Below are positions 35,237 through 44,368 of a DNA stretch of 64,000 nucleotides, piece by piece (the first letter of the stretch is position 1; every line of letters begins with the position of its first letter). The translations under genes and the position numbers were made by a program. Where the stretch lies: the NCBI GenBank assembly GCA_038148895.1, contig JBBVGQ010000003.1; one strand, written 5' to 3'. This stretch comes from Tamlana sp038148895. Lineage in GTDB: Bacteria > Bacteroidota > Bacteroidia > Flavobacteriales > Flavobacteriaceae. The notes under the pieces are model-generated. The model ran no database searches and was not told where the DNA came from. It was given only the letters and a program-made list of their open reading frames with translations.

Positions 35237-38020
35237 ATGAATCCCAGTATTTCTGAAGTAAATCCAAAAGAAAACATCATTATAAAGGGTGCTAACTTGC
35301 ACAATTTAAAAAACATTGATGTTGTTATACCACGAAATAAACTAGTGGTTATCACTGGCTTATCTGGTTCGGGAAAATCAAGCTTAGCTTTCGATACGCT
35401 TTATGCAGAAGGACAAAGACGTTATGTTGAGAGCCTATCCAGTTATGCTCGCCAGTTTCTTGGTCGGTTAAACAAACCAAAAGTAGATTATATTAAGGGT
35501 ATAGCTCCTGCTATAGCCATTGAGCAAAAAGTGAATTCCACTAACCCACGTTCAACAGTCGGCACTACCACAGAAATTTATGATTATTTAAAACTGCTAT
35601 TCGCTAGAATTGGCAAAACTTATTCTCCAGTTTCTGGAAATGAGGTGAAAAAGGATACCGTTACCGATGTTTTAAATTACCTAAAGTCTTTTCCAGAAAG
35701 AGAAAAGCTTTTACTCCTTGCTCCCATTCACTTGGAAGAAGGGCGCACCATGGAAGACAAGCTTAAAACACTGCAACAGCAAGGCTATGCCAGAATAAAA
35801 AAATATGATGAGGTTTTAAGGATTGACGAAGTTGAATCCGTTTCCACCAAAGATGAAATTAAATTGGTTGTTGACAGGGTAATTGTGCAGCACGATGAAG
35901 ATTTTTATAACCGATTGGCAGACGCCATTCAAACAGCCTTCTTTGAAGGTAAAGGCGAATGCATTATTGAACAATTATCAGATGGCAAGCAACGTCATTT
36001 TAGCAATAAGTTTGAGTTGGATGGCATCAACTTCCTAGAGCCAAACGTTCACTTGTTCAGTTTTAACAACCCCTACGGTGCTTGTCCAAAATGCGAAGGT
36101 TATGGCGATATTATTGGTATTGATGAAGATTTGGTGATTCCAAATACAGGACTTTCTATTTATGAAAGCGCCATTTTTCCCTGGCGAGGTGAAAGTATGA
36201 GTTGGTATAAAGACCAATTGGTGAATAATTCGCATAAATTCGATTTTCCCATACACAAGCCCTATTTTGAGTTGAGCGACACACAAAAACAATTGATTTG
36301 GGAAGGCAATAAATATTTTGAGGGGTTGAATTCCTTTTTTGCCGAATTGGAATCAAAAGCCTATAAAATCCAAAACCGTGTGATGCTTTCGCGCTATCGT
36401 GGAAAAACCAAATGTAAAACCTGTAACGGGAAAAGACTAAGGATTGAAGCAAACTATGTAAAAATTAGTAGCGCAACAATTACAGATTTAGTTGAAATGC
36501 CTCTAAACAAATTGGCCAATTTTTTTAATCAACTTGAACTTAATGATTATGACACCCAAATTGCAAGCAGATTACTTAAAGAAATCAACAACAGGCTTTC
36601 GTTTTTAGCCAATGTAGGGTTAGATTATTTAACCTTAAACCGAAAATCGAACACCCTATCGGGAGGTGAAAGCCAACGCATTAATTTGGCAACCTCATTG
36701 GGGAGCAGTTTAGTTGGGTCTATGTATATACTGGATGAACCCAGTATTGGCCTTCACCCAAAAGATACCGAACGCTTGATTTCAGTATTAAAATCTTTAC
36801 GTGATTTAGGAAACACAGTAATTGTAGTAGAACACGATGAAGACATCATGAGAGCTGCCGACACCATAATAGATATAGGGCCCGAAGCTGGAACCCTAGG
36901 CGGACAAGTGGTGGCGAAGGGTACTTTTCAGGAGATTCTGAAGTCCAAATCTTTAACGGCACGATATTTAAATGAAGATTTGAAAATTGAAGTGCCAAAA
37001 ACCCGAAGAACCTCAAAATACCATATTGACATCATCGGAGCCAGAGAAAACAACCTTAAAAACATCAATGTTACTTTTCCATTGGGGATGCTTACGGTTG
37101 TTACTGGGGTCTCAGGTAGTGGGAAAAGCACCTTGGTTAAAAAAATCCTTTACCCAGCGTTACAAAAAAAACTAACGGATTTCAGCGATAAGCCAGGACA
37201 ATTTTCATCCTTAGACGGAAATTTCAGTAACATTAAGCATATTGAATTTGTTGATCAAAATCCTATTGGAAGGTCTTCACGCTCCAACCCTGTAACTTAC
37301 ATAAAGGCATACGACGATATCCGAAACTTGTTTTCCAAACAAAAGTTGAGTTTAATAAGAAATTATCAGGCAAAGCATTTTTCATTTAATGTGGATGGTG
37401 GTCGCTGCGAAACTTGTAAAGGTGAAGGCGAAGTAACCATTGAAATGCAATTTATGGCCGATGTGCATTTAGAGTGTGAAACTTGTAAAGGCAAACGCTT
37501 TAAAAAAGAAGTTCTTGAAGTTGAATTCGCCAACAAAAACATTGATGACATTTTAAACTTAACCATTGATGATGCTATAGCCTTTTTTGAAGAAAATAAG
37601 CAGTCTAAAATAAAAGCCAAATTACAACCCTTACAGGACGTTGGCTTGGGCTATGTTACTTTGGGACAAAGCTCCTCTACCCTTTCTGGCGGTGAAGCAC
37701 AGAGAATTAAGCTGGCTTCTTTTTTGGGCAAAGGATCAAGCAAAGAAAAAGCACTCTTCATTTTTGATGAGCCAACAACAGGGCTCCATTTTCATGATAT
37801 TCAAAAACTCTTAAAATCGTTTGATGCGCTTATAAAAAATGGTCATTCCATAATAGTTGTGGAACACAACATTGATTTAATTAAATGTGCCGACCACGTC
37901 ATCGATTTAGGCCCAACGGGAGGCGAAAACGGCGGAAATTTAGTAGCTTTTGGTACTCCAGAAGAAATTGTAAAGGTGAAAGATTCCGAAACTGGAAAGT
38001 TTTTAAAAAATAAAATTTAA
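35237..38020 (+). CDS. uvrA: UvrA excinuclease ATPase subunit
   Basis: Damage-recognition ATPase of nucleotide excision repair, working as a dimer with UvrB. Two ABC modules are visible: Walker A GLSGSGKSSLAFDTLYAEGQ and later GVSGSGKSTLVKK, signatures LSGGESQRINLA and LSGGEAQRIKLA, Walker B YILDEPSIGLHP and FIFDEPTTGLHF. Zinc motifs CPKCEGYG/CKTCNGKR and CETCKGEGE/CETCKGKR are complete. The start at 35237 gives 927 residues, a normal length; the frame from 35177 adds 20 residues that overlap the promoter. It stands alone and is divergent from the sigma gene. Confidence 0.97.
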   Translation: MNPSISEVNPKENIIIKGANLHNLKNIDVVIPRNKLVVITGLSGSGKSSLAFDTLYAEGQRRYVESLSSYARQFLGRLNKPKVDYIKGIAPAIAIEQKVNSTNPRSTVGTTTEIYDYLKLLFARIGKTYSPVSGNEVKKDTVTDVLNYLKSFPEREKLLLLAPIHLEEGRTMEDKLKTLQQQGYARIKKYDEVLRIDEVESVSTKDEIKLVVDRVIVQHDEDFYNRLADAIQTAFFEGKGECIIEQLSDGKQRHFSNKFELDGINFLEPNVHLFSFNNPYGACPKCEGYGDIIGIDEDLVIPNTGLSIYESAIFPWRGESMSWYKDQLVNNSHKFDFPIHKPYFELSDTQKQLIWEGNKYFEGLNSFFAELESKAYKIQNRVMLSRYRGKTKCKTCNGKRLRIEANYVKISSATITDLVEMPLNKLANFFNQLELNDYDTQIASRLLKEINNRLSFLANVGLDYLTLNRKSNTLSGGESQRINLATSLGSSLVGSMYILDEPSIGLHPKDTERLISVLKSLRDLGNTVIVVEHDEDIMRAADTIIDIGPEAGTLGGQVVAKGTFQEILKSKSLTARYLNEDLKIEVPKTRRTSKYHIDIIGARENNLKNINVTFPLGMLTVVTGVSGSGKSTLVKKILYPALQKKLTDFSDKPGQFSSLDGNFSNIKHIEFVDQNPIGRSSRSNPVTYIKAYDDIRNLFSKQKLSLIRNYQAKHFSFNVDGGRCETCKGEGEVTIEMQFMADVHLECETCKGKRFKKEVLEVEFANKNIDDILNLTIDDAIAFFEENKQSKIKAKLQPLQDVGLGYVTLGQSSSTLSGGEAQRIKLASFLGKGSSKEKALFIFDEPTTGLHFHDIQKLLKSFDALIKNGHSIIVVEHNIDLIKCADHVIDLGPTGGENGGNLVAFGTPEEIVKVKDSETGKFLKNKI

Positions 38021-38306
38021 TTTTTCTTTTGACACTTTATTCTTTGTTTAAAAGAAAAAACCTACGTCAAACTTAATTTTAAGTTATTTTAACGGAACTT
38101 TATTTCATTTAGACCAACGTTTTTTTCTATAAAACTATTTTCACACTAATTCTTGGGTAATCGATTTCGCAAAAAACGACTTATGAAATCGTTCAGCGTT
38201 CAAAAATACCACTGATTTATTATTAAATTTTAAATATTAGCAGTGTTTAGGCATAAACACTAGTAATGTTTGTGACGAAATTATTAACTATAACATAAAC
38301 TAAATT

Positions 38307-41300
38307 ATGAAAAAACAAATTACATTTTTATTGTTTACGTTGTTATTTGCATTGGCTTCAAGTCATGTGATGGCACAACAAAATGTCTTGTATATTTTAC
38401 AGGACGGCACAAATGACGAAGGTAATGGCAGCTCGTTACCAGGGAACGATCCAATAACGAGAATGTTGGAAGCAGATGCCAATTTTACCGTTTCTTGGGT
38501 TAAAATAGCCAATGCTGATTTTACCGTTACGGAAATGGGCACTCAGGCTGCTGGAAGCAATGCTGTATCAAGTCCAGTTAGCTTAACGGGTTTCGATTTG
38601 GTAATTGCTAGCGAAAGTTTGGCTTCATCAAATGCTGCTTTTAAAGCCGGCAATCCGTTACACCCAGACCAAATAACAGCACCTGTTATCTACGGAAAAT
38701 CATATGCTTTTAGAGGTAGTTCAACCGCATTGGTTACTTCTGCTACGGCAGATGTTACAAGAACCCAAGAGCTATCTATGACTGTTGTAAATGGCGCAAG
38801 CCCATTATTTAATGGTATTGACACTTCTGGTGGTACCGTTGAATTTTTAAGAACTACTTCAGATGATAAAGGTAATGTAGGCCCTTACGCCTGTGATGTT
38901 GTTCATGATATTGAAATATCATCTGCTACTACTCTAGTAGCTTCTGTGCCACAACTTACCGATAATGCTACTTCGGTTGGCATTAACTACTTCCCTTCGG
39001 GAACTCAAGTTGGGACTACTGCTGATGGTACTTTTGCACAAGATGCTATAGCGTTCCCTTTCAACTTTGGTACCATTAGAAAAATGGACGGTGGTAATGT
39101 AACTTCAGAATTCTTAACCATTTGGAGAAATGCAGCTTATATGTTAACAGGACAAACCGTTCCAGCAACATTATATGTAAATCCAGATTATGATAAGTAT
39201 GAAATTATTGAAGAAACAACAGTTTACGACTTTAGAGATGGCTCAATTATTCCGGATAATTCAGAAGGTTACGTCATTCAAGGATCGCCAGAAGCTCTTG
39301 CTGCTCCTCAAACTGATAGATTAAAAAGTGCTGACGGAAGATTGGATTATAGACATGCGCCAAACGATAATTTCCATAGTACACAATATGGACTAGATAT
39401 GAAAAATGGCTCTAGAGTTCTACTAAAACCTCTTGGAACCGCTGTTGTTAAAGTTCCTTTATCTGAATATTCAAGTCTAGACTTTGATTTTAAAATGGCT
39501 AACAATAACAGTAAGTCATGGATTAAAGTGAACGGCAATTCACAAACTACCAATCCTTATCAAGAAGTTCTTGATGCTACAGCTACTTCTGGACAAGATT
39601 TAAATGAATTCATTACTATCGAATTCTTTGCTACAGTTGGCAACTCACAAAATTTAGAGTTTTTGGCTTCTGATGTTAATGGAGGTTCTGATATCTACTT
39701 ACCATATATGGAAGTTACTTACCAAATTTTACGTAAGAAACCTGTAAAAATTCTTTACTTAAACAATGCGAATACAAATGATGAGGGCGGCCAAGCTTCA
39801 GTACCGGGTAATGATGCCATTACAAGAATGCTTAATGCCGATGAAAATTTTGAGGTTACTGCTGGAACCATAGATGGTGTAGGAGCGATTTCACCTGCAG
39901 ACCTTAGTCCATTCAACCTTATCATCATTCAGGAAAGCGTGTCCTCAGGCAGCAACGCTATGAAACCTGATTTAGGACCTCTAGCGCTCAAAAGCATTAC
40001 GGTACCGGTAATTTATTGTAAATCGGAAGCTTTTAGAGACGGAAGGGCCATTACTGATGTTACTGCACCAGTTGCCGGTATTGCAAACGTTAAAACTAGT
40101 ATCTCAGTTACGGTAGATCCAGCAAATCAAGGCAACCCTTTATTTAGCGGAATAGATTTTTCTGGCGGAAATGATGTAAGATTATTTAAAAGCGGTGCCG
40201 CAGATAACGGAACAGCTGGAACAACAGGCCTTAAAGTTCTTAACAACCTAGATATTTCAAATGTAGCAGGAGGCACTTTGGCCACTACTCCTGAGGTTAT
40301 AGATCCAGCCTCATCTATTGTAATAAATCATATTCCTGCAAACACTCAATTAGGTGAGAATGCGGCTGACCAAGCACCTGTAGATATTGTTGCTTTCGCG
40401 TTTGGCTATGGTGCTCAAGTAAGAGGTGATGGTGCCAACATAAGCCCTGAAGCATTAACTATTTGGAGAAATGCCGTTTATATGCTTTCTGGACTTACTG
40501 TACCAACTACTTTAGTTGAAAACCCTGATTATTTCCTTCCTAAGGAAATAGCCTACGTACAGTTATCAGGTTATTCAACAGCTGCTGGGGCTTCTACAAC
40601 CACAAATGACCCTATTACTAGAATGTTTGATGCTGACGATAAATTTAATATAACGGTAATTGAAACGGATGCCGCAGGCACAGGTCTAGATCTTGCTGGT
40701 TATGATTTGGTTATTGCTCAAGAAACCTTTGGTTCTGGCAATGGTATATGGAAACCAACTGGTCCTCTAGGTGTGAAAAATGTATCTGTTCCTGTTATTT
40801 ATAATAAAACTTGGGCTTTTAGAAATAACCTTGCTATTACTGATGCTGATGCTGCTGTTTCAGGAACTCAAAATGTATCTGTTACCGCAACAAACACAGC
40901 CCACCCTCTATTTAAAGGAATTGATTTTTCAGGTGGTAACGACATTAGAATTTTTGCTGAGGCTACAGCCGATAATGACGGCAGTGTTGGAGGAAACAAA
41001 GCTATTGATATCTTAAATAATCTTGAGATTTCTAGTCCAGCTGCTGCTAGTATAGCGACTGTTCCTGAAGTTACAGATGCCGCAAAAGCTTTTGTAATCA
41101 ATTTTATACCTTCTGGTACCCAGTTAGGTGAAGATACTAATGATGTACTTCAAGTTAACGCTGTTGCTTTATCATTTGCTTATGGTGCCATGATTATGGG
41201 AGACGGTGCTAATATTAGCCCTGAAGCTTTAACCATTTGGAGAAATGCCGCTTATATGCTTACATGGGGCGCTGGAGAAATCCCTGACACATTAGTAGCT

Positions 41301-41558
41301 AATCCAGATTTCACGTTAAGTATTGATAAAGCTGGTGAAGTTTCAAACGTTTCTTCTAACGTTAGAGCGATTGGAAACAGAATTTATGTTTCTGACGTAA
41401 AATCTTCAACAGAAATTAACATTTACAGTATCTCTGGAGCTTTAGTTAAATCATTTAAAACTAATTCAGATGTAGATTTTAACTTCAATACAGGTCTTTG
41501 GATTGCTACAGTTAAAACCTATGAAGGTGCAAAAGCTGTTAAATTATTGGTTAAATAA
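38307..41558 (+). CDS. T9SS-exported surface protein with three ~250-residue repeats
   Basis: A 1083-residue secreted protein: signal peptide MKKQITFLLFTLLFALASSH and AQQ cleavage area, then three related units, about 26-290, 480-735 and 745-995. Each starts with a strand like VLYILQDGT or ILYLNNANT, has NDPITRML/NDAITRML plus D-A-D, a mid part FDLVIASES / APVIYGKSYAFR, and ends in ALTIWRNAAYMLTG. The mid part recalls ThuA-like (type 1 glutamine amidotransferase-like) folds, but this is weak. A unique block (about 300-475) separates units 1 and 2 and resembles a carbohydrate-binding or adhesive domain. The last about 78 residues are a T9SS type A sorting domain. 286 AT-rich bases without a gene precede it. 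Confidence 0.8.
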   Translation: MKKQITFLLFTLLFALASSHVMAQQNVLYILQDGTNDEGNGSSLPGNDPITRMLEADANFTVSWVKIANADFTVTEMGTQAAGSNAVSSPVSLTGFDLVIASESLASSNAAFKAGNPLHPDQITAPVIYGKSYAFRGSSTALVTSATADVTRTQELSMTVVNGASPLFNGIDTSGGTVEFLRTTSDDKGNVGPYACDVVHDIEISSATTLVASVPQLTDNATSVGINYFPSGTQVGTTADGTFAQDAIAFPFNFGTIRKMDGGNVTSEFLTIWRNAAYMLTGQTVPATLYVNPDYDKYEIIEETTVYDFRDGSIIPDNSEGYVIQGSPEALAAPQTDRLKSADGRLDYRHAPNDNFHSTQYGLDMKNGSRVLLKPLGTAVVKVPLSEYSSLDFDFKMANNNSKSWIKVNGNSQTTNPYQEVLDATATSGQDLNEFITIEFFATVGNSQNLEFLASDVNGGSDIYLPYMEVTYQILRKKPVKILYLNNANTNDEGGQASVPGNDAITRMLNADENFEVTAGTIDGVGAISPADLSPFNLIIIQESVSSGSNAMKPDLGPLALKSITVPVIYCKSEAFRDGRAITDVTAPVAGIANVKTSISVTVDPANQGNPLFSGIDFSGGNDVRLFKSGAADNGTAGTTGLKVLNNLDISNVAGGTLATTPEVIDPASSIVINHIPANTQLGENAADQAPVDIVAFAFGYGAQVRGDGANISPEALTIWRNAVYMLSGLTVPTTLVENPDYFLPKEIAYVQLSGYSTAAGASTTTNDPITRMFDADDKFNITVIETDAAGTGLDLAGYDLVIAQETFGSGNGIWKPTGPLGVKNVSVPVIYNKTWAFRNNLAITDADAAVSGTQNVSVTATNTAHPLFKGIDFSGGNDIRIFAEATADNDGSVGGNKAIDILNNLEISSPAAASIATVPEVTDAAKAFVINFIPSGTQLGEDTNDVLQVNAVALSFAYGAMIMGDGANISPEALTIWRNAAYMLTWGAGEIPDTLVANPDFTLSIDKAGEVSNVSSNVRAIGNRIYVSDVKSSTEINIYSISGALVKSFKTNSDVDFNFNTGLWIATVKTYEGAKAVKLLVK

Positions 41559-41589
41559 TTATTGCAGAATAATTGAAATTATACAACCT

Positions 41590-41622
41590 AAAAAAAGGGG
41601 TGCCAATCGGCATCCCTTTTTT
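41590..41622. terminator. Bidirectional terminator
   Basis: A-run plus GGGGTGCC (41591-41604) and GGCATCCC plus T-run (41609-41622) around a four-base loop, between the tails of the T9SS gene (+) and the barrel gene (-). Confidence 0.9.
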
Positions 41623-41648
41623 ATTTTCAGTATGTTATAAATGATTAA

Positions 41649-42230
41649 TTAAAACTTATACCCCAGCCCGACCTGTATGTTATTTAACTTAACGGAGCTT
41701 CCGCTCGGCGCATTTTCCCATAAATTTGACAAACCAAGATTATATCTCGCGGAAATAGCAATGTTGTCGGTAATATCATATTGTGCCCCTGCATCAGCAC
41801 CTAAATTAAAAGATTTTATTCCTGTGGGAGCATCTAAAAGGAATCCAAAGTTTGGACCTGCAACAACGCTTAGTTGGTCAATAACTTCATATTTAGCCAA
41901 TATAGGTGCTTGAATTTGGTTTAAATTATCCTTGATTGACAAAAAATTAATCTCAGGCTGAACTTCAAACTTATCGCCTAAACTTAAATCAGTGAAAAAT
42001 ACACCCACATAAAACCCTGTTCTATTTGTTTTGTTCTTAAAACTTTGCAAAGCGCTGGCTGAAGTCTGCGATTCTACAGTAACAAAAGTCTTTTTCGCAA
42101 TGGCAGATTCAGGAGAATAGTCCACTTTACTCACATCCTGGGATGAATTGACACCAGCATGTAAACCTACACATGAGCTTAATAATAATGAGGCAAAACA
42201 AAATGACATGAAAGAAATTAAATTTTTCAT
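41649..42230 (-). CDS. Small outer-membrane beta-barrel lipoprotein-like protein
   Basis: A 193-residue protein starting at the ATG at 42230 (the longer frame has no plausible signal). The signal SFCFASLLLSSC ends with a cysteine in a lipobox-like context. The mature half has alternating strands typical of the PorT/OmpA-like eight-stranded barrel: TGFYVGVFFTDLSLG, KFEVQPEINFLSI, LSVVAGPNFGFLLD, NIAISARYNLGLSN and a final VGLGYKF with C-terminal Phe, as outer-membrane barrels have. The function is unknown; it could be a porin-like or structural protein. It is monocistronic. Confidence 0.75.
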   Translation of the reverse strand: MKNLISFMSFCFASLLLSSCVGLHAGVNSSQDVSKVDYSPESAIAKKTFVTVESQTSASALQSFKNKTNRTGFYVGVFFTDLSLGDKFEVQPEINFLSIKDNLNQIQAPILAKYEVIDQLSVVAGPNFGFLLDAPTGIKSFNLGADAGAQYDITDNIAISARYNLGLSNLWENAPSGSSVKLNNIQVGLGYKF

Positions 42231-42326
42231 AATTTGGTTGTTTTTAGGATTAATATACTCCAAGATACTAAATATCAAAGACTTAATACGCTCCCTCTTT
42301 GAAAAATGTTCAAATGCAGAGTTCAA

Positions 42327-43427
42327 TTAATAAAACAAAAAAGCGAAAACCCCAAGGATTATAACCGTTAAGGGGGCTACTACGGACAAAAACAAAAATG
42401 TAGTTAAACTGGTTTTAAGGATTGTTTTAAACCAACCTTGTTCATAAAAATGCTTCAAACCCAACAACAAATAAAAGAAGGTTGACAGCATGACTATAAA
42501 ATCCAGCCAGTCTGGAAAATCATAAATAAAGTTAATGATTAGGATAACACTAAACACCGTAAAAAGAAAGGCAAAATAATAGAAACTGAATACCAAGTGA
42601 TGCGCGTACAAACCATGTTTTCTATAGAACAGTTTTAAAATGAAGGCGAAAATGGGTAACAAAAAAAACATGGCAATAGGAATGGTGTCATAAAATGCTT
42701 GCAAAATGCTTCCACCCTTTCTAGATTTATAAAACTTCAAGCCTTGGGCATATAACCTTCTTTTAAATGCACCATCACCTTCTTCCAAACCCATTTGCTT
42801 ATAAATTTCTTCATCTGGCGCTCCTATGGCTATAAGAGAATCAATTGCTTTGGTGCCTAAATCAAAGTTTAAGGTATCACTCGCACTTAAACGTCCGGTG
42901 TTTACCAAAGTATCTATTTGCTTTTCAGACAAACCTGTTAAAGCTTTGTTCTTTTTCAAAACATCTCTCACGTCCGCTCTATCAATCGAATCCGTTAAAT
43001 TTTGTTTTGTTCCATCAACACTCACGATAGAATCCAAGACATGCTGCAGCGTTAAACCATCTGTATTTTTTTCATGTTTTAATGTTTTGGCCAAACTATC
43101 ATCTATACTTTCTATTTGTTGACGCTGAACAAAGGAAAAAAGAAAGAAAAACACAACGGTTATAAACAAATACATTTGGGCAGGATGCAAATAAAGTAAG
43201 CGCTTACCAGCTATAAATTTTCTTGCCAAAAATCCAGGCTTAAAAAGTAAAGGCAAAAAACTCTTGAAAAAACGGGCATCAAAAGAAAAGTAATTGCTTA
43301 TGGTATTATAAAACAACACTTTTACCGTCAGCTCATCCTTTGCCTGTTGGCCACAATGCGGACAAAACTTAAAACCGACCTGAAATTGTTCTTCACAATT
43401 TTTACAAGTTTGCAATTGGTTTTTCAT
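42327..43427 (-). CDS. DUF3667 membrane protein with N-terminal zinc ribbon
   Basis: A 366-residue protein using the ATG at 43427. It opens with a zinc ribbon, CKNCEEQFQVGFKFCPHCGQQ (two CxxC), then FSFDARFFKSFLPLLFKPGFLARKF and YLHPAQMYLFITVVFFFLFS, which is the DUF3667 signature. Several membrane segments fill the C-terminal half (about 235-366); a charged loop (about 120-210) lies between. The family is common in Bacteroidota; its function is not known. It is divergent from the first sigma-54-linked secreted protein gene. Confidence 0.85.
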   Translation of the reverse strand: MKNQLQTCKNCEEQFQVGFKFCPHCGQQAKDELTVKVLFYNTISNYFSFDARFFKSFLPLLFKPGFLARKFIAGKRLLYLHPAQMYLFITVVFFFLFSFVQRQQIESIDDSLAKTLKHEKNTDGLTLQHVLDSIVSVDGTKQNLTDSIDRADVRDVLKKNKALTGLSEKQIDTLVNTGRLSASDTLNFDLGTKAIDSLIAIGAPDEEIYKQMGLEEGDGAFKRRLYAQGLKFYKSRKGGSILQAFYDTIPIAMFFLLPIFAFILKLFYRKHGLYAHHLVFSFYYFAFLFTVFSVILIINFIYDFPDWLDFIVMLSTFFYLLLGLKHFYEQGWFKTILKTSLTTFLFLSVVAPLTVIILGVFAFLFY

Positions 43428-43511
43428 TAAAATGATTGGTTTACATAAAAATATGAAAAGAATTTTAACAACCATAAATTTTAAAGCTTTGAAAACAAAG
43501 TAATTATAATT

Positions 43512-43528
43512 TTGGCACGCAAATTGAA
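43512..43528 (+). promoter_or_regulatory. Sigma-54-type (-24/-12) promoter 1
   Basis: TTGGCACG, four bases, then TTGAA: matches the -24/-12 consensus TTGGCACGnnnnTTGCW except for the C in the -12 box. It lies 62 bases before the ATG at 43591. The same arrangement precedes the paralogue at 45478. Confidence 0.7.
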
Positions 43529-43590
43529 AACCATAAAACAATAGCGGAAGCCGAAAAGCTAAAGAGTAGGCTAATTAAAATCCTATGATT

Positions 43591-44289
43591 ATGAAAAGAG
43601 TATTACTAGTATGTGCAGGTTTGTTAATAGGACTAACAACTGCATCAGCAACAGAGACAACCACCGAAAAACCAAAAACAAAAATAGATATCAATAATAA
43701 TTACCGTTATGCAGAGCCTATTATGTTTTTGGAACGGGGTATTGAATTCCTCATTTTCCCTGACGGAAGTTTTGATTTCAATACCCATATCAATAACAAC
43801 GGGCACAATGATGACTTCTATTTTAGAAACAGTAATTCTAGAAGAGGAAGTATAAATGCATCCTATAGTGGGCCAAATGTTAGTGTTCAATACAGTTCTG
43901 ATTTTGCGAACAGAGGTGTTTCCATATCACGAGATCGAGATGGTAAAATTAGACGCATTGGACATGTGTATTTAAATTATAATAGATATGGTAAAATAAC
44001 CCGTGTTGGATCAGTATTCATTGGCTATGGTAGAGGAAGAACTGCAACTCTAACACAGGTGGGCGGATTACATGTTAATTACAACCGTTGGGGTGAAATT
44101 GTAAGTACCCACGGGAAAGTGAACAGATATGACAGCTATTGTAATTTTTGTGGTGACCATTCCTGTACAATTAGTCATGAACATGGAAACAATGGATATT
44201 ACCATGATGACCATGATAATTACGATGACGGTTACTACTACTACAAACAAAATGGCAAAGTAAAAAAGCAAAAGAAGAACAAAAGATAA
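43591..44289 (+). CDS. Secreted protein with sigma-54-like promoter, His/Asp-rich tail
   Basis: About 232 residues from the ATG at 43591 (an ATG six bases upstream is possible). Signal peptide RVLLVCAGLLIGLTTASA, then a conserved opening FLERGIEFLIFPDGSFDFN shared with the protein at 45478. The middle has repeated short strands (HVYLNYNRYGKITRVGS, FIGYGRGR, GLHVNYNRWGEIV) in a Tyr/Asn/Gly-rich pattern. The tail has a Cys pair (CNFCGDHSC) and an acidic His-rich stretch (HDDHDNYDDGYYYY) that could bind metal, ending in a basic tail. The function is unknown. The -24/-12 promoter implies activator-dependent transcription by RpoN. Confidence 0.75.
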   Translation: MKRVLLVCAGLLIGLTTASATETTTEKPKTKIDINNNYRYAEPIMFLERGIEFLIFPDGSFDFNTHINNNGHNDDFYFRNSNSRRGSINASYSGPNVSVQYSSDFANRGVSISRDRDGKIRRIGHVYLNYNRYGKITRVGSVFIGYGRGRTATLTQVGGLHVNYNRWGEIVSTHGKVNRYDSYCNFCGDHSCTISHEHGNNGYYHDDHDNYDDGYYYYKQNGKVKKQKKNKR

Positions 44290-44315
44290 TTTGAAAATAG
44301 TTATTAGTTAAAAAC

Positions 44316-44350
44316 AAAAAACTCGGAGTTTAAATAGCTCCGAGTTTTTT
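44316..44350. terminator. Bidirectional terminator
   Basis: AAAAAACTCGGAG (44316-44328), nine-base loop, CTCCGAG and T-run (44338-44350), between the secreted protein gene (+) and the cupin-8 gene (-). Confidence 0.9.
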
Positions 44351-44368
44351 ATTCTTTATGTTATTAAA

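Noticed and set aside
41590..41622. GTGCCAATCGGCAT read as a possible -24/-12 promoter
   Set aside because: It is the stem-loop of a bidirectional terminator and lacks the -12 box at the right distance.
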